DNA of 64,000 bases from Flavobacterium panacis (GTDB taxonomy: Bacteria; Bacteroidota; Bacteroidia; Flavobacteriales; Flavobacteriaceae). This document shows, in pieces, positions 45,961 to 54,989 of the stretch (positions are counted from its first letter, which is position 1; every line of letters starts with the position of its first letter). Both the position numbers and the translations under genes were made by a program. Below the pieces are notes generated by a model. The model was not told where the DNA came from. It searched no databases and saw only the letters and a list, made by a program, of their open reading frames with translations. The DNA is taken from assembly GCF_024649945.1 (NCBI RefSeq), contig NZ_JANKMS010000001.1:620001-684000 (forward strand). Direction: 5' to 3'.

Positions 45961-47031
45961 TTAAGGTAATAAAACTAAACTTAAATCATTGACTAAAAAA
46001 CTTACTAAAAAACAAATCACTTTCGATTTTCCATCATTAAACATATTGCTTAAAGAAATCTGCTTTGGTGTAACGCCAAAATATTTTCTAAATGATACTA
46101 TAAAATGCGAAACACTTTTATATCCTAAAGTCAATGAAACATCATTTACCGTATTCTCTTCCAAAAGCATTTTGCGTGCCTGCTCCATTCTCAGTTGCGT
46201 CATATAAGCATGAATTGTGCAGTTGTAAATCTCTTTAAAACCGTTTTTGAGTTTAAATTCATTTAAAAGCACCACTCTTGAAACCTGTTTTATGGTTGGG
46301 TTTTCAGAATAGTATTTTTCTAAATAAATCTTAGCTTGTTCCAGTTTCTTTAATTCATCTGCTTTTTTGTGATCAGGAAGTACTTTTTCCGACTGAAAAA
46401 TATGTGACATTAGAAACAATTCTTTGAGTTTTGAAAGCAAATAATAGTGTCCTAAAGAACCTTCGTGAGCATTTTCTGCAATCTCATTTAGTATTTCAAT
46501 AATTCCCAAATTCATTGGAATTTTGACCTTTCCGAAATTAACATATCGGTTATTTTTTACTTCATTATAGAACAAATCTTTTTCGACCCAAAATTCATTT
46601 TCCAAAAGTCCTAGAAAGAACTTTTTCGACAAAAATATTCTCGTATAATTCAGTTTTTCATTTATTGCAGACATCTCCATTTCGATATCATGATCGGGCA
46701 AATAAGCAAACTGAAGAGAACCTGGCATAATACTTCTAAAGACCTCCTCTCCTTTTTGTGAAACTTTAAAACTTCCACTAGCCAATAATGAAATATGAAT
46801 ATAATCTTCTTTGATAATAATCTGATCTGTGCATTTATGTGCTACATCATAATTACATCTCAATATGCAGAATCCATCTGTATAATAAACAAAATATTTT
46901 CCATCAAGCAACTTATAATCAACTACTTCATGTTTTTTATCTGTTACAACTGGAGTTTTTGTAAAATGATCCAAAAGATCAATATTTACAACCGTTTTAT
47001 TTGCCTCTTTAAGTTTTGCGCTTATAAACAT
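45961..47031 (-). CDS. AraC-family transcriptional regulator (PchR-like)
   Basis: 356 residues from ATG 47031. The frame extends to an ATG at 47133, but that would leave only 31 bases to the divergent TonB receptor gene, so the shorter start is preferred. The N-terminal part (about 60-170) is a ligand-binding region (GSFKVSQKGEEVFRSIMPGSLQFAYLPDHDIEMEM). The C-terminal double helix-turn-helix is NEFKLKNGFKEIYNCTIHAYMTQLRMEQARKMLLEENTVNDVSLTLGYKSVSHFIVSFRKYFGVTPKQI. It resembles PchR-type regulators of siderophore receptor genes and probably controls the divergent 47165-52911 operon. An unusual 30-residue hydrophobic tail follows the HTH. Confidence 0.88.
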   Translation of the reverse strand: MFISAKLKEANKTVVNIDLLDHFTKTPVVTDKKHEVVDYKLLDGKYFVYYTDGFCILRCNYDVAHKCTDQIIIKEDYIHISLLASGSFKVSQKGEEVFRSIMPGSLQFAYLPDHDIEMEMSAINEKLNYTRIFLSKKFFLGLLENEFWVEKDLFYNEVKNNRYVNFGKVKIPMNLGIIEILNEIAENAHEGSLGHYYLLSKLKELFLMSHIFQSEKVLPDHKKADELKKLEQAKIYLEKYYSENPTIKQVSRVVLLNEFKLKNGFKEIYNCTIHAYMTQLRMEQARKMLLEENTVNDVSLTLGYKSVSHFIVSFRKYFGVTPKQISLSNMFNDGKSKVICFLVSFLVNDLSLVLLP

Positions 47032-47164
47032 AATACCAATTCCATTATTTTTAATCCAAATTTCATTATTCCTTTTTAGGGTTCCTGAGATATTTTTGCG
47101 CAAGTTATTTATAATTATTCTAATTAAAAACAATGTGTTTTAATTAAATTTTTCCTACTCGCGC

Positions 47165-49558
47165 ATGAATCAAAATTATCTCTTATCTGTTTTCTTCTTT
47201 TTATTTTCTGTTACTGTTATTTCTCAGGAAAAAAATGCAACTCTTTATGGCAAAGTACATTCACATGGAAAACCACTCACTGAAGCCACAATTTATTTAG
47301 ATAAAACTTCTGTAACTTCAGAAACCAACCATAAAGGATCGTTTGTTTTAAAAGCTCTTCCTGGAAAATATACTGTCATCTGTAGTGCATTTGGATTTCA
47401 AACCAAAAAAATCGAAATCACACTTCTGCCAAATAGTTCAAAGGAATTAAATATCTCATTAAACCCAGATCATCCAATTGGTCTTAATGAAGTTTCCATC
47501 AAAGGAAAATCAGCCATTAAACAAGTAAAAGAATCTCCTTTTAACATTGTTGCTTTAGATGCAAAATCACAGTACAATACTACGCTTGATTTAGCACATC
47601 TTCTCGATAAAGCTTCAGGAGTAAAAATTCGCGAAACGGGTGGCGTTGGTTCTGACATGTCTATTTCTTTAAATGGATTTACAGGAAGACATATTAAATT
47701 ATTTATGGACGGAATTCCGATGCAAGGTTTTGGTTCGGCTTTTCAGCTTAATAATATTCCTGTTGGTATTGCAGACCGAATTGAAGTATACAAAGGAGTG
47801 GTTCCCGTAGAATTCGGCGCTGACGCACTGGGTGGAGCAATCAATATTGTTACCAACCAAAGTGCCAATACATATATGGATTTATCTTATTCTTATGGTT
47901 CTTTTAATACACACAAAACGAATATCAACTTTGGATTTACTGATAAATCTGGTTTTACAGTTCAGGTAAATGCTTTTCAAAATTATTCTGATAACAGTTA
48001 TAAAGTTTTTGTTGAAGATATTTTAGATGTCAACAATGGCACTTACAGTATTCATAATAAATGGGCAAAACGTTTTCATGACACATATCATAATGAAACG
48101 GCGATTTTAAAAACGGGTTTTGTAAAAAAATGGTGGGCAGACCGCTTTTTAATTGGAGTTACATTTGGTCAGGAATATGCCGATATCCAAACTGCCAATA
48201 TGATGAAAATCGTATATGGTAAAAAGTTTAGGACTTCAAATACTATAATGCCTTCTATTACTTATGAAAAGAATAATCTTTTTACCAAAGGTTTAAATTT
48301 CCGCCTGACTGCAAATTACAACAAAAATAAAAACCACAACAATGACACTATAAACAGACAATACAATTGGTTTGGCGATTATAGGGTTACAGGTTCAGCA
48401 GGCGAATCGGCCACTTCTACTCTAGCCGATTATTACAATGATAATTATTCAGCTACAGCTAATTTAAACTACCGAATTAACAATAAACATTCTATCTCTA
48501 TTAATGATGTAATTACAGGCTACGAAAGAAAAAATGATATTACGGTATCTTCTGCAGAACTTGGCGTAACGTATGATAATATGAGACGCATTAGCCAGAA
48601 AAACGTATTGGGACTATCCTACAGATACCGTTTTAATGAAAAATGGAATTTCGATTTATTTGGAAAAAATTATCAGCAAAAAGTAATTGGTCCGATAAAT
48701 GACGGAGATATCGCTCATCCTTCCTATTTAGAGTTAGAGAAAAACTATGCAACTTCTGGTTATGGTTTCGCAACAACTTATTTCCTAAAAGATATTCAGT
48801 TGAAAGCATCTGTTGAAAAAGCGTATCGTCTACCAACCGAAAATGAACTTTTTGGAGACGAAGTTCTCGAAACTGGAAATGCTGCTATAAAAGCCGAAAA
48901 TTCGATGAATTATAATGTAGGCGCTACCCTTAACAAAGAACTTAATTCAAGTAATTCCATTTACGCAGACATTAATCTTTACTACCGCGACACTCAGGAT
49001 TATATTCGTCGTATTATAGAGCAACGAAATGGTTCTGGTGGTTCAATCAATCATGGTACTGTTCATAATATGGGAATTGACGCAGAACTTCGTTACTACT
49101 ATAAAAATAAATTCACAATAGGCGGAAATGTAACCTATCAGGATTTAAGAGATAAAGAACGCTATGTTGCTTCTACTTCAGGGCTCCGCGAAAGCCTTAC
49201 TTATGATATAAGAATACCAAATGTTCCCTATTTTTTCGGAAATGCCGATGCTGCTTATTACATCCATGATTTGTGGAAAAAAGGAAATGTCCTTACTGCG
49301 GGCTATTCTTTAAATTTTGTTGGAGAGTTTTTCCTGAACTGGGAAAATCTAGGTTCATCCAATAATAAACTGGTTTTACCGCAACAGCTTTCGCATGATT
49401 TAAATGTAACATTTTCTGCTGCAAAAGGTAAATACAACATTGCTTTTGAAGCCCGAAATATTACCAACGAACTGCTTTACGACAATTATGCATTACAAAA
49501 AGCAGGAAGAAACTTCTCTGTAAAACTTCGCTATTTCTTTATGGAGAGAAGAAAATAA
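47165..49558 (+). CDS. TonB-dependent siderophore-type receptor
   Basis: 797 residues: signal peptide (to about S20), carboxypeptidase-like Ig domain (about 25-105, TLYGKVHSHGKPLTEATIYLD), plug (about 115-230, GVKIRETGGVGSDMSISLNGFTGRHIKLFMDGIPMQGFG, RIEVYKGVVPVEFGADALGGAINIVT) and a barrel ending FSVKLRYFFMERRK. The single-chain layout without a SusD partner and the linked DUF4374 and DUF2271 genes point to uptake of an iron-siderophore or similar metal complex. It is expressed divergently from the AraC regulator. Confidence 0.92.
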   Translation: MNQNYLLSVFFFLFSVTVISQEKNATLYGKVHSHGKPLTEATIYLDKTSVTSETNHKGSFVLKALPGKYTVICSAFGFQTKKIEITLLPNSSKELNISLNPDHPIGLNEVSIKGKSAIKQVKESPFNIVALDAKSQYNTTLDLAHLLDKASGVKIRETGGVGSDMSISLNGFTGRHIKLFMDGIPMQGFGSAFQLNNIPVGIADRIEVYKGVVPVEFGADALGGAINIVTNQSANTYMDLSYSYGSFNTHKTNINFGFTDKSGFTVQVNAFQNYSDNSYKVFVEDILDVNNGTYSIHNKWAKRFHDTYHNETAILKTGFVKKWWADRFLIGVTFGQEYADIQTANMMKIVYGKKFRTSNTIMPSITYEKNNLFTKGLNFRLTANYNKNKNHNNDTINRQYNWFGDYRVTGSAGESATSTLADYYNDNYSATANLNYRINNKHSISINDVITGYERKNDITVSSAELGVTYDNMRRISQKNVLGLSYRYRFNEKWNFDLFGKNYQQKVIGPINDGDIAHPSYLELEKNYATSGYGFATTYFLKDIQLKASVEKAYRLPTENELFGDEVLETGNAAIKAENSMNYNVGATLNKELNSSNSIYADINLYYRDTQDYIRRIIEQRNGSGGSINHGTVHNMGIDAELRYYYKNKFTIGGNVTYQDLRDKERYVASTSGLRESLTYDIRIPNVPYFFGNADAAYYIHDLWKKGNVLTAGYSLNFVGEFFLNWENLGSSNNKLVLPQQLSHDLNVTFSAAKGKYNIAFEARNITNELLYDNYALQKAGRNFSVKLRYFFMERRK

Positions 49559-49590
49559 GAATCAATAAATAACCATTAATATAATTTAAA

Positions 49591-50859
49591 ATGAAAAAAA
49601 GGACGTACACAGGTGTCTTGGCTTTAGCTTTAGCTCTATTTACAGCAATTGGCTGTAGTAATGATAACAATAACGGCAGCAAAGAAGAAACAAAAGGAAA
49701 TTACTTTGTTGCAGCTACACAGGGAGATTTTACTTATTTGCTTGCTGTAGATGATTTAGAATCGGGAACAACATCAATTATTGGAAAAGCAGGAATTATT
49801 GAAGAACCGTATGCTTTTACCGCATTTGTAAGCAATGGTGAACGCTCTGTAACAGCTATGCAATACCGTCAGGGAGATCCTTCTATTGGAATGTCTTATA
49901 GTTTAAGTTCTGACGGAGTTTTACAAAAAACTGGGAACGAATTTCAATTAGAAAAAGGATACGGAACTTGGGGATCTTTCGGAACCAATATTGTAGCAGC
50001 GCGAAGCGGTCAGACTCTAACTGACGGAACTACAGGTGTTATTGCTTACTTGATTGATCAGACAAATGGAAATGCTGTTGCTACAAAATATCTTTCTACA
50101 ACTGGTTGGAATGGTGCTTCTTATGATGGCGTAAAAGAAAGTGCTACAATAAGTGGTATTGTAGATCGAGGAAATGGCACTTTCTTAACTGCTGGAATTT
50201 TTTCTCACGGAGTTACATCTGGAACTGGCGGAAGCACAACAGCTGTAATTGGTAATCCTGATGAATGCTGGGTTTTCGAACTAGATCAGAATTTAAATGT
50301 GGTTCGTTCTTTCCAAGATGACAGGATTAGTTACTCTGCAGGTCGTTACCGTTCTGCTTATTATTCACAAATTGATAAAGACGATAGTAATAATGTATAT
50401 GTATTTTCAGGAGCTTACGAAAACACTACAACTAAAAATGCTGGTGTAGTTCGTATTCCTGCCGGAGCTTCAGATTTTGATTCTTACTATTGGGATCTAG
50501 AGGCTGCTTCTGGAGGTTACCGTTTCCGTAAAGTATGGCATATTACAGGAGATTATTTCTTATTAGAATTCTATAATGAGAAATATGAAACAATTAGCGT
50601 TAGTTCTGCAGCAACTCAATATGCAGTGGTACAAATGGGAACAAAAAGCTTTAAATGGATTACCTCTGGTTTCCCTGCAAAAGAAAATATTGTAGGTACA
50701 GGATGGCCATTTGCTTACAACGGAAAAATGTATTTCCCTATTACAACAGATAGTGCAAAACCAACTGTATATGTAATCGATCCGGTTGCGGCTACAGCAA
50801 AAGCAGGATTAGTTATTGAAGCAGACGGAGTTTCAGCATTAGCTCGTTTAGCTTATTAA
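49591..50859 (+). CDS. DUF4374 lipoprotein, putative siderophore-binding surface protein
   Basis: 422 residues, lipobox AIGC with C22. The mature protein begins KGNYFVAATQGDFTYLLAVDDLESGTTSI, which is characteristic of DUF4374, a beta-propeller-like family linked to TonB receptors for siderophores in Bacteroidota. Repeated blocks (NPDECWVFELDQNLNVVRSF, GTGWPFAYNGKMYFPITT) fit a propeller. It follows the receptor by 32 bases and probably captures the metal chelate at the surface or passes it in the periplasm. Confidence 0.85.
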   Translation: MKKRTYTGVLALALALFTAIGCSNDNNNGSKEETKGNYFVAATQGDFTYLLAVDDLESGTTSIIGKAGIIEEPYAFTAFVSNGERSVTAMQYRQGDPSIGMSYSLSSDGVLQKTGNEFQLEKGYGTWGSFGTNIVAARSGQTLTDGTTGVIAYLIDQTNGNAVATKYLSTTGWNGASYDGVKESATISGIVDRGNGTFLTAGIFSHGVTSGTGGSTTAVIGNPDECWVFELDQNLNVVRSFQDDRISYSAGRYRSAYYSQIDKDDSNNVYVFSGAYENTTTKNAGVVRIPAGASDFDSYYWDLEAASGGYRFRKVWHITGDYFLLEFYNEKYETISVSSAATQYAVVQMGTKSFKWITSGFPAKENIVGTGWPFAYNGKMYFPITTDSAKPTVYVIDPVAATAKAGLVIEADGVSALARLAY

Positions 50860-50874
50860 TTATTTAGACCCAGC

Positions 50875-50913
50875 AAAAGCGGACGTACTCTCCCCTAAGT
50901 ATTGTCTGCTTTT
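50875..50913 (+). terminator. intercistronic hairpin after the DUF4374 gene
   Basis: AAAAGCGGAC pairs with GTCTGCTTTT (10 bp with one wobble, 19-base loop) in the 70-base gap before the ankyrin gene. Few T residues follow, so it may cause partial termination and set higher expression of the receptor and DUF4374 than of downstream genes. Confidence 0.5.
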
Positions 50914-50929
50914 CAAAATTATATACGCT

Positions 50930-52426
50930 ATGAAAAAGACATATTTATTATTCGCTGCTTTCTCTTCTATGATGTTAAGTGCGCAGCAAAAAAATACCTT
51001 ACTTGAATCTTCTTTCTGGAAATCTAATCCAGATGTTGCAGCTGTTAAGACAGAAATTGCAAAAGGAAATAATCCGTCTGAATCTAATCAGAGAAATATG
51101 GATGTGGTAACAAGTGCCATTTTAAGTGGAGCTTCAGCAGATGTTGTAACCCTCCTTTTGGATCAACCAGGAAATAGTGTAAGTAAAATTACTCATGAAG
51201 GTCGAACTTATCTTCACTGGGCCGCAATGAAAGGAAATCCTGAAGTCGTAGAAGTGCTCTTGAAAAAAGGTTCTGATATTAATCTGGAAGAAGAACACGG
51301 ACTTTCACCTGCTTATCTTGCAGCAGCAAACGGTGGTTGCTCTGTTGCTATGTTTGAAGTATTAACCAAAAACGGATTAGATCTAAAAAAGAAATACAAA
51401 GACGGAGCAAATCTTTTACTACTGGCAATTTCAAATGACAAAGATTTTTCAGTTACAGAATACTTGATTTCTAAAGGACTTTCGGTAAAAGATACTGATG
51501 ATAAAGGGAATTCTTCGATCACCTATGCTGCCAGAGGTGGAAATGTTGAAGCGATTAAAAAACTGATGAAACAAGGTGTTAAATACAACGATGAAACTTT
51601 GATTTTTGCGGCTCAAGGCACACGTCGTGGTGCTAATACAATCGAAATCTACAAATATCTTGTAGATGAACTAAAAATTAAACCGACTGTTACCACAAAA
51701 GAAGGAGAAACAGTTCTTCAGATTATCACCAAAAAACAAAATCAGGCAGAGGTCGCTCAATATTTTATTGCCAAAGGACTGGACGTAAACAAAACGGACA
51801 AAGAAGGCAATAATTCTTTTATGAATGCAGCTTCGGGTAAAGACATTGCCTTGATTAATGTTCTTCTTCCAAAAGTAAAAAACATCAATGCCATTAATAA
51901 TAAAGGTAAATCGGCTCTGACAATGGCTGTTGAAAAAAGCTCAGCTGAAGTAATTGCTCTTTTACTAAAAAACAAAGCAGATGCTGGAATAAAAGATATA
52001 GACGGAAACAGTCTCGCTTATTATCTTATTGATTCTTACAAAGCTCCAAGAGAAGGTTTTGGCGGAGGCCAGCAGAAAGATGATTTTGAAGATAAAATCA
52101 AATTACTGCAGGATAAAGGTGTCAGCTTTAATGCTTCACAAAAAGATGGAAACACAATTTATCACCTTGCTGTAGCAAAAAATGATCTGAATTTATTGAA
52201 AAAAATAAAAGATCTGAACGTAGATGTAAATCAAAAAAACAAAGATGGCTTAACAGCACTTCATAGGGCTGCGATGATTTCTAAAAATGATGAAGTTTTA
52301 AAATATTTAGTTTCTATCGGAGCGCAAAAAGAAATTGCTTCTGAGTTCAATGAAACTGCTTATTCTCTGGCAAAAGAAAATGACTTTTTGACCAAAAATA
52401 ATGTTGATATTAATTTCTTAAAATAA
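50930..52426 (+). CDS. secreted ankyrin-repeat protein
   Basis: 498 residues with a signal peptide (MKKTYLLFAAFSSMMLSAQQ). At least ten ankyrin repeats fill the rest (for example EGRTYLHWAAMKGNPEVVEVLLKKGSDIN and DGLTALHRAAMISKNDEVLKYLVSIGAQ). Ankyrin stacks bind proteins; this one would do so in the periplasm. It lies in the operon of the TonB receptor and 5 bases before DUF2271, so it is probably a scaffold or partner for the uptake or reductive machinery. A periplasmic ankyrin protein in a metal-uptake operon is uncommon. Confidence 0.9.
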   Translation: MKKTYLLFAAFSSMMLSAQQKNTLLESSFWKSNPDVAAVKTEIAKGNNPSESNQRNMDVVTSAILSGASADVVTLLLDQPGNSVSKITHEGRTYLHWAAMKGNPEVVEVLLKKGSDINLEEEHGLSPAYLAAANGGCSVAMFEVLTKNGLDLKKKYKDGANLLLLAISNDKDFSVTEYLISKGLSVKDTDDKGNSSITYAARGGNVEAIKKLMKQGVKYNDETLIFAAQGTRRGANTIEIYKYLVDELKIKPTVTTKEGETVLQIITKKQNQAEVAQYFIAKGLDVNKTDKEGNNSFMNAASGKDIALINVLLPKVKNINAINNKGKSALTMAVEKSSAEVIALLLKNKADAGIKDIDGNSLAYYLIDSYKAPREGFGGGQQKDDFEDKIKLLQDKGVSFNASQKDGNTIYHLAVAKNDLNLLKKIKDLNVDVNQKNKDGLTALHRAAMISKNDEVLKYLVSIGAQKEIASEFNETAYSLAKENDFLTKNNVDINFLK

Positions 52427-52431
52427 TACTT

Positions 52432-52911
52432 ATGAAACTAATTGTTAGAACAACATTAATCTTAGCTTTCTGCCTTGCTTCTTTTAACCTTTCGGCCCAA
52501 ACCAGCAAATACAGATGCATGCTTCAAATGTCCAATTATATGGGTGAAGGTGCTTACATTGTCGTTTCTTTAATAAATCCGCAAGGAAAATACGAAAAGA
52601 CTCTTTATATATTGGGTGAAGACAAAAAATGGTACAATAGCTTAAAAGAATGGTATGCTTTTTATTCTAAAAAACCAACAGACATCAGTGCAAAAACAGG
52701 AGCTTCGGTTACAGGAGGCGATAGAAGTTCTACAACTTTAGAAATCGAAGATTCTAAAATAAACTCTGGATACAAACTAAGATTTGAATCGGCTGTTGAA
52801 GATCAAAAATACTACGCAAATGATCTTGAAATCAATTTAAACACTGAACAGCTTTCTACGAAAACAGAAGGAAAAAATTACATTAAATATGTTCGATTAA
52901 ATAAAGTATAA
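52432..52911 (+). CDS. DUF2271 periplasmic protein
   Basis: 159 residues with a signal peptide (to about A22). The domain starts CMLQMSNYMGEGAYIVVSLINPQGKYEKTLYILGEDKKWYNSLKEWYAFY, matching DUF2271, a beta-sandwich family encoded beside or fused to PepSY-type flavin reductases. No PepSY gene follows here, as it often does in related operons. It may act with a reductase encoded elsewhere in release of iron from a siderophore. Last gene of the operon, followed at once by a terminator. Confidence 0.8.
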   Translation: MKLIVRTTLILAFCLASFNLSAQTSKYRCMLQMSNYMGEGAYIVVSLINPQGKYEKTLYILGEDKKWYNSLKEWYAFYSKKPTDISAKTGASVTGGDRSSTTLEIEDSKINSGYKLRFESAVEDQKYYANDLEINLNTEQLSTKTEGKNYIKYVRLNKV

Positions 52912-52920
52912 TAAGCTTTA

Positions 52921-52950
52921 ACAGACATTGGTTTTCCAATGTCTGTTTTT
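52921..52950 (+). terminator. terminator of the receptor operon
   Basis: ACAGACATTGG pairs perfectly with CCAATGTCTGT around TTTT, followed by TTTT. It lies 9 bases after the DUF2271 stop. The ATG at 52939 lies inside its 3' arm and therefore is unlikely to start the next gene. Confidence 0.9.
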
Positions 52951-52977
52951 ATATCTATACTTACAACAACTTTTATA

Positions 52978-53322
52978 TTGAAAAAAACAAAGCTTCATAC
53001 ATTACGTTTAGAATTTCAAATTACACAAGATGTTATGGCCAATATGCTCGGAATGAGTCAAGCAACTTACAGTAGAAAAGAGCGTGGACTTACTAGTATT
53101 ACTTCTCGAGAATGGGACGCTATTGCTTTAATATTGAATGTAGACAAATTTGAAGTTTTTGAAAATAATACCAAAGAAAGTATTACTTCAGGAAATCAAA
53201 AAAGAATAAATGCTGCTATAACCAATTCTCTTCTGGAACAAATTAAAATTTTAAAGAAAGAAAATCTCATCCTAAAAGAAAAACTGAATTCCAAATTTCC
53301 AGCTCATTCTAAAAACAAGTAA
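52978..53322 (+). CDS. XRE-family HTH regulator with coiled-coil tail
   Basis: 114 residues from TTG 52978; the in-frame ATG at 52939 falls in the upstream terminator stem, so the TTG (or the later ATG at 53036) is preferred. Helix-turn-helix: LRLEFQITQDVMANMLGMSQATYSRKERGLTSITSREWDAIALILNV. The C-terminus (about 80-105) is a short coiled coil (LLEQIKILKKENLILKEKL), which likely dimerises it. Targets are unknown; the closest candidates are its neighbours. Confidence 0.8.
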   Translation: MKKTKLHTLRLEFQITQDVMANMLGMSQATYSRKERGLTSITSREWDAIALILNVDKFEVFENNTKESITSGNQKRINAAITNSLLEQIKILKKENLILKEKLNSKFPAHSKNK

Positions 53323-53385
53323 TCCCCGAATATCTTAGACATTCAGGAATTACTTTTACAACCCTATTATTTCTAATACAAGGAA

Positions 53386-54204
53386 TTACTTTTTAACTAA
53401 CCAATTCTCAACTGCTCTAGAAAAATCAGCTACATCAATCGGGTGACGGCTTGTAATAATATTAGCATCGGTTACTACACTTTGTTCAAGCACAGTTCCT
53501 CCAGCGTTTTTTAAATCGACTTGAATGTTCCAATAACCTGTTAGTTTTCTTCCTTTCAAAATATCAGCAGAAGCCAATACAACAGGAGCATGACAAATAG
53601 CGGCGATCAATTTTCCTGCTTTATTAAAATCTTGAACAAATTTAATTACATCTTTATCATAACGAAGATTATCTGGATTCCATGCACCGCCAGGAATAAA
53701 TACTGCATCATAATCACTTACTTTAATTTGATCTGCTGTACGGTCAAATTTAATCCATCCAACGGGTTGTAAATATTGAATTGCCATGACGTGTGTCTTC
53801 GACATTTCAGGATAAACCAAACCATATCTTTCTGGTGCTGGATTGTATTTTGGAGCTACAATTTCTACCTCTGCTCCTAATTCTTTAAAATACCAAACGG
53901 GTCCAGTCAATTCAATTTCTTGAAATCCGTCGGCTACAATAACGGCAATCTTTTTTCCTTTCAAAGCAGTTTTATTTTTTACTGGTGTAAAAAAGAAAGC
54001 TCTTAAATCTTCGTTTCCTGGCGCATCTAACATTTTAGTTACAGGCATATTGACAACAGCTGATTGAGTTGACAATTTGTTTACAATTTCAAATTCGTTA
54101 CTTGTTTTCATTTCTTTTGTTTTTACGGTTACTTGTGCTTCTGCGTTTAATCCTGCAAATACGCTTACGATACTTGCAACGATCATTTTACTAATAGTTT
54201 TCAT
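53386..54204 (-). CDS. secreted DJ-1/PfpI-family protein
   Basis: 272 residues with a signal peptide (to about A23), unusual because most DJ-1/PfpI proteins are cytoplasmic. Nucleophile elbow AAICHAPVVL with C204 and His next to it; the paired Glu lies in DGFQEIELTGP (E97). GRKLTGYW and SRHPIDVADFSRAVENWL are typical of PfpI type-1 amidotransferase-like folds. Possible roles are a deglycase, a peptidase-like activity or oxidative-stress protection in the periplasm. It is the last gene of the Crp-headed cluster. Confidence 0.88.
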   Translation of the reverse strand: MKTISKMIVASIVSVFAGLNAEAQVTVKTKEMKTSNEFEIVNKLSTQSAVVNMPVTKMLDAPGNEDLRAFFFTPVKNKTALKGKKIAVIVADGFQEIELTGPVWYFKELGAEVEIVAPKYNPAPERYGLVYPEMSKTHVMAIQYLQPVGWIKFDRTADQIKVSDYDAVFIPGGAWNPDNLRYDKDVIKFVQDFNKAGKLIAAICHAPVVLASADILKGRKLTGYWNIQVDLKNAGGTVLEQSVVTDANIITSRHPIDVADFSRAVENWLVKK

Positions 54205-54243
54205 TGTTTTTAGATTTAAATATTGATATTTGTTTTTAGATTT

Positions 54244-54978
54244 TTATTCTCGAATAAGCGGAGCAAATTCAATTAGATTATGAATTCCGTCTTGAAAAGG
54301 TTGTTTCTTAATACTTGAATTCAAAAAATCAATTACCGGCTGAATGGGCGGAAAATTCAAGTGATATTGAAAAGCTTCTTTATTTCTGAATTTTTCAAAA
54401 GTCACAAACTGGGTAGGATCTTCTTTTAATTGTGATAACTGATAGGTCACTACACCCGATTCGCTTCTAAATTCTGGCATGGCTTTGTGGTACACTTTCA
54501 TAAAATTATCTTCAGTACCTTTTTTCGCATCTACAAAAAGCATAATCGTTAACTGCTCCTCTCCTTTTCGACTCGTTTTGCGCCATTGTTCTTTTGTCAG
54601 TGGTTCTAAATCTTTTACCTCAATTACCTTCTGTGGAACTAGCAAAGCTGTTTTGGCTAAATCATTTATTTCTTTAAAATTCTTACCAAACTTTTCTAGT
54701 TCATTTTGATTGATCCAGCGCTCAAACAGCCAAATAACAGCTTGATTTTCTTGTTCTAAGTAAGCTTCTGACATGATATTTTTATCACTTAAAATTGACT
54801 TTTGAACATAAGCTGCAACAGTATTTTTAAATTTTTCCTGAAATTCTTTTTTGACCTCATAGCGAGTAATTCTAGCACCAATTTCATTTTGGGCTGTTGC
54901 CAAAGCACTGTTCATAAACAAGAGGGAAAAAATTCCTAAAACCTTTTTAGAAATCGAGGGATTGTTTTTTATTCTCAT
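54244..54978 (-). CDS. secreted protein with two antibiotic-biosynthesis-monooxygenase (ABM) domains
   Basis: 244 residues with a signal-like N-terminus (about 1-29). Two ferredoxin-like ABM repeats: residues about 32-110 (GARITRYEVKKEFQEKFKNTVAAYV...FERWINQNELEKF) and 130-225 (LTIMLFVDAKKGTEDNFMKVYHKAMPEFRSESGVVTYQLSQ...FVTFEKFRNKEAFQYHL). ABM proteins often act as quinone or small aromatic monooxygenases or chaperones. Its position beside a quinone reductase-like gene fits this. Confidence 0.8.
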   Translation of the reverse strand: MRIKNNPSISKKVLGIFSLLFMNSALATAQNEIGARITRYEVKKEFQEKFKNTVAAYVQKSILSDKNIMSEAYLEQENQAVIWLFERWINQNELEKFGKNFKEINDLAKTALLVPQKVIEVKDLEPLTKEQWRKTSRKGEEQLTIMLFVDAKKGTEDNFMKVYHKAMPEFRSESGVVTYQLSQLKEDPTQFVTFEKFRNKEAFQYHLNFPPIQPVIDFLNSSIKKQPFQDGIHNLIEFAPLIRE

Positions 54979-54989
54979 GACTTTTGATT

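Noticed and set aside
47032..47133. Longer N-terminus for the AraC regulator
   Set aside because: The added 34 residues are low-complexity and basic, unlike AraC N-domains, and would remove nearly all promoter space for the divergent receptor gene.
52939..52977. ATG start for the XRE regulator
   Set aside because: The ATG lies in the 3' arm of a perfect terminator stem; translation from TTG 52978 fits the HTH domain better.
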